Assembly: GCA_023853785.1 (NCBI GenBank)
Contig: JAJIRX010000779.1
Span: forward strand, 62,001-126,000
DNA from: Psilocybe azurescens
Lineage: Eukaryota > Basidiomycota > Agaricomycetes > Agaricales > Agrocybaceae
DNA length: 64,000 nt
Reading direction: 5' to 3'
The notes under the pieces are model-generated. The model saw nothing but the letters and a program-made list of their open reading frames with translations, was not told where the DNA came from and searched no databases. The translations under genes were made by a program, and so were the position numbers. Shown piece by piece: positions 49,226-60,548 of the stretch; positions within the stretch are counted from its first letter, which is position 1, and each line of letters opens with the position of its first letter.

Positions 49226-51319
49226 TTTGTTGAAACTATAAACAGCATAGTGAGTAAACCATGAAATTTACGCCGCAGGCAGACAGGAGGCGGAACACGT
49301 TTAACATGCTATCTCACTGTAAGCAGTGTAAACGAATGTTGAGCACTTACAGAGAGGTGTAGGAGGTACAGTGGGAAGGTGGGAGAAGGAGAGAAGGGAG
49401 TGTGGAATATTAACGAAAGTTGATGAGACGACTTTTATGTCGACACCTTTCAGAATCAGGTCATCTTTTCTTTTTGACCTATTTTTTCTCTCTGGCGCCA
49501 TGTTAGTCATGTGATCGTATTCCCAATTGGCTTTTTTCAAGTTCAAGCGGCCAGCTCATGGCCGTGAACCCGGACTTACTCAACCCCCACTCTGGAATTT
49601 GGCTGGCAATCACAGGTAACATGAACATCATGCATGTGGAATAGGGGTGGAGTGCACTGAAAGCAATCTCTCACTTCTCAGGATTTGCTCTCCAGACTTG
49701 GAATCCTTTTGAAGGATCACTGCGCTGATCAGCGATCACCACTTAGTTCGCACTCAAATCTTGAGCTTGGTGCCTTGGTCAGGAATCAGGAGTACGTGTT
49801 GCGTTTTCCAGTTATATCCTTTCGGAGGGACGATTTTTTAATTCCATTTTATCTTTTCGGTTTCCCCGGATTGCGGATCTGCGTACATTCATCGCAATTT
49901 ATACTTAGTCACCACTCGAATGTGCCACCGATTCCTGAACAAAGATCAGACCATAGTAGACTCTGGGCTTCTACTGGCACTGTGCGCATGACATGACATC
50001 AGGTCTGAGGCTTAGGATTTTCCGTTGTAATCTAAGAGTGAAGCACAGGCACACAAGATTTCGTATGTCTGGTTATCTGTCGACACCAATGGACAGCTCT
50101 GGCGTTTGTACAGCTGGGTCATGTAACTCGAACGAAGCGCCCCCTACCGGGTACCTGGTCTTTGGATTCCCTGAGTGTTGTTTTAGCTATTCTGACGCTG
50201 CTGGGTATCCCTCTCGAGTCTCTTATTCTTACGTAGAAGCTTCTGGGATACGACGGTAGCTAGGGAGCTCATATCTATGAGATGGCTCTGGCTGAACCCA
50301 ATGCTATATAAGCATAAGTAACGAGAACAGTCCAAAGATTCAGAGTATCTATAGATAAGTTGGGCCAATCCCTATTTTTTCGGAGGCCCTGTAAACCCCT
50401 TCCGATATTATCCCCTCAGTTGATGATAAAAGAGTGCCTAGATAGTGATTTATGGTGGTCACAATAAATACCCTATATTTTTAGGTGGTCATGAAGCATA
50501 AGTCTGGTAAGAGCTGGCAAAGAGCTTGGCTGCTGCACACAAACCTTGTGTCCAAAATCCGTGAATGTTGCTAGCGCGAGAATATTATTCGGCCATCAAC
50601 GGCACAGCAAAATACCCGTGGAACTGTTCCAATTCCGAACCAAACGATCGACTTATTCTATTTCTGTCATCCCACCACCCTTGCACTTTCAACTGGTGCC
50701 ATTGTTCGAAGGCAAAACTGCGATTAAATTTTCAGGGTGGATCGGCGCCGTAAGTTATCTGCTACATAGCTCATAAGCAAATTCTCTATGCAGTTGCTCA
50801 CGCATTTCGGCTACGAAGAATTGAACGCGAAGGCACATTGAGTTTAGAGTCACTTGTGAGCCAATCATCTTTTGCGCCTTGACAGAGTGGCATGTGCTGC
50901 GAATTGAACTCTCAGTTTGAACTTTGATGGCAAGGGCTCTAAAGCGAGATAAAGCGAATAGAAACCTAGCGCCAAATGTCCATTCATTCCTTCTGACTTA
51001 TAATCTTTATGCGAGTTCTGGAATTATCGAACATCCGTTCCTCCATTACAACTCGAACAGCCGTGGCTATTTCTCCTGCTGGAGCCAAGCAATCAGAGTC
51101 TATTTAGATAGGTAGATAGGTATCACCGTGGGGTAAGTACGCCATGTTTGGCAGGCTATTTTGGAGGAAGAAGCGAGGGGACTTGCATATATTGGTAAGT
51201 AAACCATTTAATTCTCGGCCGAAATGGGGCTATATTAGAGGTATAATAGGAAGCACTTTCCTGTTGGTACAATCCCTTGGTGCCCCACCTCGCACCTCGC
51301 CTCTTTTGTCTTCTACGTC
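49226..51319. other. 2.1-kb region without a supported gene
   Basis: Contains the ERG6 upstream region. Modest open frames (49685-49996, 49993-50259 on plus) have no recognisable family. Nothing else supported. Confidence 0.4.
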
Positions 51320-53669
51320 ATGACTTCAGAACCACAACTGACGAAGGACTACGATCAAAAGATAGAGCAGGGTTCCGATACAGAAGACTGCCAGTCTCAG
51401 CATCAGCAGACTCTGGAATCCTTCGCGGATACTGAAGAGGAACGGCGGCTCGTCCGGAAATTTGACCTACGCATACTGCCAATAACGTGTCTTCTGTACT
51501 TGTTTGCATGTCTGTACCATCATACCATCCTTCTTTCCTACGAGATATTCCAACTGACGCGATGAAATGCGGTAACTGCAGCGCTCGATAGGTCAAATCT
51601 AGGGAACGCACGATTGCAAGGTCTACCTGAAGATGTCCTGGGGGCGACAAAAATGGCGTTCTATTCGATTGGATGACATCCGGTTTCTATTTCTCATATG
51701 TGAGTTAGCGCTTCCGGCGCACTTATTCCGCACCCGTACCCATACACTGCAATGGCGCTGAAGCTTTTCCACTTGAAGATCCTCTTCCAGATTCCAGCTT
51801 GTATAATATCAAAGATGGTTCCTCCTCGGGCATTTGTGGCTGCCGCCGCTATCGGATGGGGTACAACCTCGACCCTCATGGTACTTTAAACATCACCTGC
51901 CCGACGTATCAATACATCTATCTCATAAAATCTCCCAGGCCACAGGCTTCAATTTCCCCAGTCTCATGGCAGCTAGAGTCATACTCGGTATCTTCGAAGC
52001 AGGATTCGCCCCAGTAATTACGGTGTATATGTGTATGCAGTCCATTTATTTTTTACTTACTCACCTGTTCATTTCTCATCTAATTTTAGCTTTCTTCTAC
52101 ACCAAACAAGAACTGGGCCTCCGACTTGCGCTATGGTTTGGGTTTGCGACGGTGGCGGGCGCCTTTGGCGGCCTCATTGCCTTTGGAGTCCAGCACATAC
52201 ATTCTTCGGTGCAGAACTGGCGCTTGCTTTTCATCATCGAGGTACGCGATTTCTTGCAAGATATCGCTCAGCTGGTTCGGGGAGACGACTGACATGAATA
52301 CCTGTACAGGGTATCCCACCTATTATTCTAGGAATACTGACATACTTCTTCCTCCCTAATCGCCCTGAGTCGACTACCGTCTTGAACGAGCGAGAGCGTC
52401 AGATTGCAATGGAGAGGATGAATAGGTATATGACTGCGGATGTGGGGGCTGTCGTTAATAAAGGTAATGAGTCTTTTTATTTACATTTATGGCCCTTGGC
52501 TCACCCAGACATGTCAAGCTCATATTCGTTCAGCTTTCTTGGACTGGAGGGTGAGCTGCTTGCCTATACTACAGCGATCTTGTGTCGCACTGCTTAAAAA
52601 TGTATCTTAGGTGTATGTGGCCGGTGTCATCTATTTTGGATTGAATACCGCCCTAGCTTCTATCGGTGCATTCTTGCCTACGATTATTCAAAGCTTTGGC
52701 CATAGTGCGTGCTTCGGTCAATCCATGTTCTGTGCCATATCAATATCGTGTCTTGCTCAGCCAACGCTATTGCTCAATTACTGACGGTACCTCCATATGT
52801 GGTATCCGCTGTCGTCATGATCATCTTTTCGTTCACATCGGACAGAATTCAGAACAGAGGTGTTCTTATGACGGTCTCAAGTGCAATCGGCGCAATAGGA
52901 TACCTGTAAGCTGGCGCCGTCGTTGTTGACCCCTGATTCAAAACTTCTGACGTATATTCAGACTGCTTCTTGTTGTTCACGGAAACGAACATGCGAGGTA
53001 CTTTGCTACCTTTTGCGTAACTAGTGGCACATACACAACTATTGGTCTCATTATTGCCTGGTGTAAGTCTGCTATGATTGGACTGGTACAGAGCAGAACT
53101 GTGTTGATCCGATAAACAAGTTGGCCACAACCTAGGATCGGAGACCAAAAAAGCCACCGGTATCCCTTTATTCATGGCTATTGGTCAGTGCGGGAGTATA
53201 CTCGGGTCGCACCTCTACCCAAAAACAGAAGGGCCAAAATACATGTACGCTGTCAGTCTCTTGACATAACATCTCCTTTCTCATGCACCACATTTTTGCT
53301 ACAGTAAAGGATTTGCGGGTATGTACATCGTCCTTATTGCATTTTTCAGTGTGAAAACTAATCAACTTGAACTGAAGTCAGCAGTGGGCTTCTTTTCCTG
53401 GCAGCTTTCTGCTGCGTTGTGCTAACGGTAACCTCTTCATCCATTTTGATACTTTGTCCAACAGTAAATGCAACGAAGACTGACACTTTCTATACAGATA
53501 TCTTATCGCTGGGATAACGCCCGTCGAGATAAACTTTACGGCAAACCTAAGCCCAATACCAGAGTCAATACTCAGGAGTTGGCTGACAAGGTTCGTTCCT
53601 ATCTGAAATGCCATTCTTTCTCGTTTTGACTCGTTTGAATAGACTCCAGAGTTTCGATACGTACCTTGA
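51320..53669 (+). CDS. MFS transporter, anion:cation symporter family (DAL5/TNA1-like)
   Basis: Twelve-helix plasma-membrane transporter of the major facilitator superfamily, ACS group, which imports organic acids and vitamins such as allantoate, nicotinate or pantothenate; substrate not known here. A hydrophilic N-terminus (MTSEPQLTKDYDQKIEQGSD) precedes RRLVRKFDLRILPITCLLYL, then LDRSNLGNARLQGLPEDVLG (the family signature), IPACIISKMVPPRAFVAAAA, ATGFNFPSLMAARVILGIFE, NWRLLFIIEGIPPIILGILT, HIRSAFLDWRVYVAGVIYFG and LGSETKKATGIPLFMAIGQC. The C-terminus is ELADKTPEFRYVP. About ten short introns; all junctions that I tested keep the frame, so the gene looks intact. Confidence 0.85.
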
Positions 53670-53889
53670 ATGTTGCTTAAATGCAGTGCGAGACCGTCGT
53701 TGGCCGATATCGATATACAACCTGGTCGTCATTTTCAAGCTTCAAACGTTTTAACGCCTTGATAAGATGAATGCGATGCCAGTCAACCACGCATATTACT
53801 ACAAAGATCTTTGACAAACTGCACGATCTAACACTCGACCACTTGGTAATTACTATACGAGAGCATTAGGGATTTAAATCCGACGTCCA

Positions 53890-55120
53890 TTAATCCCATT
53901 GATGTGTCCGACCTAGTTTTCGAACATATACCGATTTCAGTGGTCGTGTGTGGACCTCACCGACAGGAGGTTGGTCGGGTAATTCTCCAGTTACAAGTGT
54001 AATATCGTCTGAACTTCCAAAGATTTTCTCCCGAAGTTCATTGTCGTTTTCATCAACCCTAAAAATGTCACACAATGACGAAGAGGGCATTTGCGTATCT
54101 TGTACAAAATCCGCAATTCTTGAAGATGCGGGAGGACTAGGGTGCCAGACGTCTTTGCGAGTGCACGGAATAAGTCTTCCGTCATACCCAGTAGTTCGCT
54201 GCCACCATAAATGCCGAGTTTCATATGTGTAATCGCGGATAATCCCTCATACCACTGTATAGGTCCAGGGAAGGGAATCAACCCAATATCAAGTGTATGT
54301 CGTGAGGCTCTACTCGAGCAAAGCGATCAAGGAAGCCGACGAGGGTGTCTATTGTCGAAGAGTCGTATGCGCATTCATGGCTGAACGTCTTCAACGAAGG
54401 ACGAGTTAGATAGGCAATGAGATTTGCGCTTTCTGTTGCCAATTTCAAAATTGTAATTGGACTGGGTACGATGGGTGCGGTATATAATGGGTAGTTTATT
54501 CCATCACTTTCCCGTAACTCCCCAATGACCAATCGGACTAAGGGGTTGTGGAAGTTGTATCGGCTCTGATTCGAGGGCAACGTGGCCAATGGGAATAATA
54601 CTAATGTCGAGGGTATCTAAGTGAAAAGGACCATCGAGATTGTGGAAGAGACGACGGATTGAGTTCCACGGTCCACTAACGGTAAAATGTTTCCACCAAG
54701 TAGCATGGGACTTAAGAAGGTTCACGTAACGGAAAACTCGGACTATCTGCACCCCACACAGTAAGATGACCAGTGTGTTTGACGGATAACGATGTTGTAG
54801 AGGAACGACGAAGCCCATTCTTCCGTGAATATGACGGAGGATCTGGGACACTGGTATCCAATGTCGACCGTGCACCAAACCTGTGGAAGTTCTAAGGTGA
54901 TCTCGCGCCATTTTTTGCAGATAATTCCAAGGAAAATGGGAAGGGAACTTAGATATGCCAACTTCCCAGGGTTAACCCCAGGAATCGTACGAGGAAGATC
55001 TTTGCATGGCTTCCGCGACGAGATGATTTCAGAGATGATTTCCATAGGAAGGCGGCCTGTTAGGTTATCATGGTGGTTATTGATTTTGTTTTTCAACGCC
55101 CATTTCGGACAGAATAGGCT
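53890..55120 (-). pseudogene. Decayed paralogue of the F-box gene
   Basis: Clear resemblance to the F-box gene at 40517: KNKINNHHDNLTGRLPMEII matches KSKVNTHHDQILHRLPVEIV, IFLGIICKKWREITLELPQV matches LFLGAVCKRWRDITLGLPLL, and FTVSGPWNSIRRLFHN matches ITFSGPWKSFHDLMHN. Later parts (ITHMKLGIYGGSELL, LVLPHLQELRILYK, RPLKSVYVRKLGRTHQ) also match. These blocks lie in several different frames with internal stops, so the gene is dead. The N-terminal helix is unrecognisable. Confidence 0.7.
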
Positions 55121-55332
55121 GGATAGAGGCTACCTTGTACTTAGTATGACTCCGAAGCTGGAAGAGATTCGTGAAATTGAGAGTTATTTATTAAACAAGA
55201 AGGCTTCGATGTCAAGTCGTCTAATTACAAGTTATGAGGTGCATTAAGGAAGGAAGACATGGATGGTTTAATGGGTTGGATTGTAGTACAAATTTACAAA
55301 GACCGTAAATGGTGATCCGACTGCTCATGTGT

Positions 55333-56813
55333 TCATTCGAAAATGAAAAATTGCAGGGTAGATGCGTATGGATCCTGTTCTATCTCAAAATATTCTGTAC
55401 GGCCATTATCTATCTCCATCATGTCGGTGTACTGCTGCATCACCGAGTCGCCTTCAAGTTCGCCACTGAACGTGTAGCTCGAGTTCAAGGCCGCCAAGAA
55501 GTCAGTGTGAGGATAAGGATCGTCGCACAACAAAGAGGATGGTGTTGGAACATAGGAATATGCTTGAAGATTGATAAACGGAATGCCAATATGCGTGTCG
55601 TCGATATGCTCGTAATATGAAGGCATTCGCGGAAGAATAGGCATAGATGTCGACATGTAATCGTGGTTATAATCTCTGTATGCGTACTCCCCTGTTACGG
55701 GATCAAGGTGGGAATGTAAGGGGGAAGGAGGTTCGCGTTCCGCTTCGAAAGATTTCTATCGAGCAAGTAAGTAAGGATATGCAAGGTCGGATCATGATGG
55801 ATGTGGTGCACCTCTTCTTTGCTCCTCGGGGTAAGCTCCAGTTCTGGAATATAGAAGGTAGAAACATAAGATAGAGGAGGAGGCGTGGCAAAAACATCAT
55901 CCCTAGAGTTTGAGCATTCAGGATGCTGAAATTCGTCGGGAATAAGAGTGACTCCCAGTCGGGCAGATGGAGTAGACAACGGAGACTCTACAAATCTCTG
56001 AACAACACGTTGGGCAGCTGCACGTTGAGATTTGGCAGGTCGAGGAGCCTGGCTGAACGGCGATGCAGGGGGTAGGCCCTGAAGACGTATTGGATGACCT
56101 TGACCAACTATCTTCGAAGGTGGTAGAAACCTTTTCTTCTTCACCGGTGTACTGGTGACCCTATCTCCACCGATATTCCGTGCCCTCGACGATTTTGGTT
56201 TTCCTTTTACACCGATGCGTCCTGGGGAATAAACGTAGTCGGGATATTTTACATAGTGCTCCTCCTTCTCGATCGCGGCAAGCTCACAAAACGGCCGTTT
56301 CTCTTCTGCGGACATCATGTTCCAGACTTTCCCAGCTTGCTTACTGAGTTCATTTTGCTGGCCTTGCCCGGCGGCAATCTCACCGTTGATGTACGAGGAG
56401 CGAAAGAAAATAAAGGCATTGCGGGGTCGAGGGATATGGCCAGGGTCTCGAGAATGCGTACGACTGTGCCTACGCGCGGGGATGATGGAGGATGGCGCAT
56501 CGACATTAAATGGCGAACCGACCAGGGATGAAGTCGAAACTCGCCCTTGTTGGAGAGCATGAGATACGTATTCAGGATAAGGGGTCCATGGAAAAGTAGG
56601 GGAAGGTGAAGGAATGGGCACATCGTAATCAAAGGGCTCGACCTCGACTTCGTGACTGGGGACTTCCCAGCCATCCTCTACCACATTTATGACTATGATT
56701 AGCAAATGACGGAAAATGAAAACATCAATATCCGCACTATCATAAGTAACCGGTATATGTTTTCCGAGTCGTCCAGATTGACGGTTGGGCGCAACATTGC
56801 GAAATGCGGGCAT
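55333..56813 (-). CDS. HMG-box transcription factor
   Basis: Start MPAFRNVAPNRQSGRLGKHI. The HMG box begins GHIPRPRNAFIFFRSSYING and continues EIAAGQGQQNELSKQAGKVW, NMMSAEEKRPFCELAAIEKE, EHYVKYPDYVYSP: the single-box MATA/SOX-like type that binds the minor groove. A basic Pro-rich region (VTSTPVKKKRFLPPSKIV) follows. The C-terminal part (EREPPSPLHSHLDPVTGEYA, then MSTSMPILPRMPSYYEH, to IFE) is in a shifted frame, recovered by one base added to the run at 55753-55755. An intron probably lies near 56700-56745. Family members control sexual development, but no mating-type homeodomain or pheromone gene is nearby, so the role is open. Confidence 0.75.
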
Positions 56814-58236
56814 GGTGACGACTTGAAAAGCAAGAATACTCGAGTGGACTCGAAGGTTTAGAGGAGCTTTCAATAATGTTCAATACAATGTATTGAGTCA
56901 TATTGAACGCCTCCATTCTGGTCACCTTAAGAGCTCAAACCTTCGAAAACCTCCACTAACCGTAGATGTAGCGTTAGATTTCTGCACCTTGATATAAGAA
57001 CGGTGAGGCAGCCTCGAGGCTTTACCTCGTTATATATCACCCACCGTTCGCCCTATTTTAGCAGGCTGAGATCAAACCATCAATCAAGGATAAGGGCACG
57101 CGGAGACAGATAATAGATTGCCATGGCTGCAGGAGCTCCTTTAACAAAGGCCTGTGTAAGGATGGGTGAGAAAGGCGAATGGTATGGAATAAAAGTTTGA
57201 GACTCACAGACTCGGCCATCGCATAGCGGAATAAGACAGCAGGTTCCAAGTTCCATATAATATATATATAATTTATAAAGGATAACGTCGAAACAGCAGA
57301 CTCGCGAAACGAATCATATTAAAAAATTCGCGATAAATGTCAACCAATGAAATCTTGCTTCCGTTTACATGCCAAAGGTCCCCTTAGAACAGAAGTAACT
57401 GATGTCTCGATAGGCAGGAAAGAAACGCCGGGGTACTTCATTACACCATCAGGAATAGGGCAGATAGTTTGGGCAGAATAAGCAACAGCATGCAATGTTG
57501 TAATACAGTTTTCATCTTCAACGAAATCAAGCCACAGAACTAGATGATGTACTGTGCAAATGAAAGGATATTAGATCTTTGGGAGGTTCATCGACAGAGA
57601 AAGTATACATCATACCTATACGTCCTATGCGGATAGAAGTTGTCTTGGTGTCTGAAAATACCGCTTCCTCCTAGTTTTAGCTAAACAAAATCATCAAATA
57701 CTCGTCAAAGGTGAGTCGGAGGTGAGTCGAAGACAGGTTCATAATTTGCAGCAAGTTGAATACATTATCGATTGCATTGTAGCTCCTTCAGCAAAAGGAA
57801 AGGAATTATAAGGATAAAGTGAACACATGAAAGAACATAGAAGGAGGCATAAGCAGAGCAAGAAGCGCAGGCGTCTTGACTCTTCAAGATTGAATGTCAG
57901 GTAAATCACGTGGTCTTGTGTGGGCCCCTGAAGAGTCAATGCAGGGCTCAGACCCCTTCGTACACCTACTAGTACTGCTTGCTACTGCTTAACTTTTCAA
58001 AAGCGTTGCACGCCCTCATCATGAGCATCAAGCTCCCTTTCGACACACAATGGTCCGACCTCCAGTGTATGGCTGATATATAATCCGAGAAAAAGTCATG
58101 ACATTTAGAATTCCAGTCCAAAGTTGATCTCAAATAATGCAGTACCCTCGACGCTCACAATAGAGTACTTAACATCACATAGTTCTCAATGCTCGCAGAG
58201 GGAGATGTAAAGTACTTCCCCATGCTTATACTAGAA
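56814..58236. other. 1.4-kb region without a supported gene
   Basis: Upstream region of the HMG-box gene and 3' flank of the DUF4246 remnant. Short open frames only. Confidence 0.4.
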
Positions 58237-59420
58237 TTATGTCGCGTATTCCTTTCGTTCTTCCATCAGCTCCTCCCTGATCGCCTTCGCGTCTTCCAAA
58301 CAGTGCGGAAGATCGACATCTTCAAGAACAATATAATCATGCAGTTCAACTGGAAGTTGGCTGAGTAGATTTGCCGACGAAGCATTGCCTGAGTCGGCGC
58401 CCGAGTCATGTGTGGCCGTGTTCGAATCCGGTGACGAAGACTCTGGATTGATATCACAATCAGTAATTACGGACTCCCACCACCTGTCTTGGAGCTGGCA
58501 TGGGACATTCGCTATCCTAATAATCTTGATGTTAGGGTTGACAAAGGATAACGCCACGACTTTGCGATGACCAGGTTGGCGGGGTCTGCAAGTTTGAACG
58601 GGCTAACGCGGTGTAGCAGAACATTGCGAAAGGTGAGCAAACGCCCTTCACGCGTGTCTACGCCCCATGGTTTGCACCGCCGAACGATAATCATTAAACT
58701 CAAAGATCTCCCCCAACCAGGAAAAATCTGACTTCTTGGATCCTACCCACTCACTTTCTTGGGGCCGGAAGCTCTAACAAAAGTTTAGAGTCGACGATGT
58801 GACGTTGGAGGAAGAGTAATATTAGTATACAGAGGTAGCCACGATATGTTCGTTCTAAAAAAAATTCATGTCAGAATATAGGACAAAGTAAAGAGCAATA
58901 TAACGCACTATTTTCCCTCCAAGTGACAAGTGCCGTCATGGTATTCAGGTCTTTCAGGAGTCAATTCAATGTTCGCCTGCATCATAATCACTTGCAGTCC
59001 TTGTTTTGTAAACACATTTTTGATATTGAATTTTTGTATGGGCCAAGTAGTCGGAAAGGTACATTCGGTTCAGGGCGTATCACTGGCCTGTCCCAGTCCT
59101 CGTCACTCTCTACGACTAATTGATCTGCGACTGGACCAATGAGATCAGGATTGGTTTCTCCCTTAGATGCATGTTGAACATAGTCATAACGGATACGGAG
59201 CCTGTGCCATGTATTGCTGTGCCTTGACACAGAGCCAAGTCCCAAAGAGGAATCGAGGCCTTGATTATTTGCTCTATTAAAGTGTAGAGTGCTTTTCGTG
59301 CAAAGGATGGAGATGGATTTGTAACGGAGCTTATTGAGGCACCAGTCGATCATCTTTGCAGTGATATCGGTGCCAGAGGTGAGCGCTTCCTGTCTCCATT
59401 TTGCTGCGATCTCTGGATCG
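58237..59420 (-). pseudogene. Decayed DUF4246 gene with internal deletion
   Basis: Reads VNDPEIAAKWRQEALTSGTD, MIDWCLNKLRYKS, then jumps to RLRIRYDYVQHASKGETN, which matches a part about 190 residues further on in the plus-strand copy at 60549. Later blocks are family-like: QANIELTPERPEYHDGTCHL, NEHIVATSVY, FRPQESEWVGSKKSDFSWLG, GVDTREGRLLTFRNVLLHRV, DPNIKIIRIANVPCQ-like and LEDAKAIREELMEERKEYAT with a stop at 58237. In-frame stops lie near 58800-58850, and single-base shifts near 59036 and 58574. The deletion and stops mark a true pseudogene. It is in head-to-head orientation with the fuller copy. Confidence 0.75.
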
Positions 59421-60548
59421 TTAACCTTTACTCGCAGATATTAAAAATGTGATGACAGATTTTTAAGAGTCGGCAAAACTCATCTTGATGTTCCACTGTG
59501 GCTTGCCCGCGATGGTGTTCATCAACCGGAGCATTGTAGTTTCGCGCTGGGTGGTCATAGGCAGCATAGAAGTACAGAAACGAGTTAGCCTCAAGCAGCA
59601 TCGTAGTGGTCATGTTCGCTGTCATAGAGATTCAAAGCACTTGGGAGAAGGTCGGCAATATAACCAGGGTCTCCTCTTGAGGAACATAGCAGACAGAACG
59701 GTCTCGACCTCGCCTGATATTAGGTTTATCGAAGAATTTACGGCCAAAAAAAAAACAGAATTCACCTTATGAGTCCAGGGCCACAATAAAATCAGAATCG
59801 ATGTGCAGCTTCTCTCTTTTGAATTCACATCGATTCATCGATTAACAGGTGTTGCCCACAATTATTCCGATTATCCCAGTGTTAGCAAACTGATTGATAA
59901 CTCGATGAAACCACGATTGTGGTCTGAATATGACCTGACATCGACCTGCACGCATTATCATTACGTTGATTACCAGGTGTTGCTCTCAAACCCAATCGAG
60001 CTCTCCCACGGCTGGGAAAAGTCCAAGAGATGACTCGACGTAAAACCACATATTGTGGTTTGAACTTCACTTTGCAGCGTCTAACGTCAGCGGACCTCGG
60101 AGCCGACTGCATGTGTCTGCAAGTGTTTGATGAATAAAATCACAGGCAGATGAAAGTGAGTGAAATGATTCGATTATTGCGAGCAAAAGTTGCTATGTTC
60201 AGTGTTGAACGCTGTTCGACGTTCCGGTTTGGTCACTGCTCTTGTACTACTTGGTTACTAAGCAAACTTAAAGCAAACAACGCGCAAACAACGCGCTGCC
60301 CGAGCCTGACTCGTTCAGTCTTGACTGTGATTTCTCACAGTACCATCACCTTGTGAGAGCAATTATGGGCTCAAATGAGATCCGATCTCGTAAAATTTCT
60401 AGTTGGTCACCATTTCTGACCGCAAAGAGGTCCAGACGCTTGCATTTGCATCGGTCCCAGCTCCAAGTCCGCCGAAACTAGATACTATATAATTCTAGGT
60501 CTAGTCAGAGTAAAGTTTAGATATGTGAACACTCCCAATTCCATAGCC
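59421..60548. other. Region between the two divergent DUF4246 genes, with repeats
   Basis: No gene supported. Contains two imperfect direct repeats with palindromes (59838-60065). A TATA-like TATATAA lies near 60486, about 60 nt before the DUF4246 start. Confidence 0.45.
59838..60065 (+). repeat. Imperfect direct repeat pair with palindromes
   Basis: Unit A starts ATTAACAGGTGTTGC (about 59839) and 60 nt later has AAACCACGATTGTGGTCTGA. Unit B starts ATTACCAGGTGTTGC (about 59969) and 66 nt later has AAACCACATATTGTGGTTTG. The latter is a perfect 8-bp inverted repeat with a 3-nt centre. The units are about 130 nt apart. Confidence 0.5.
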
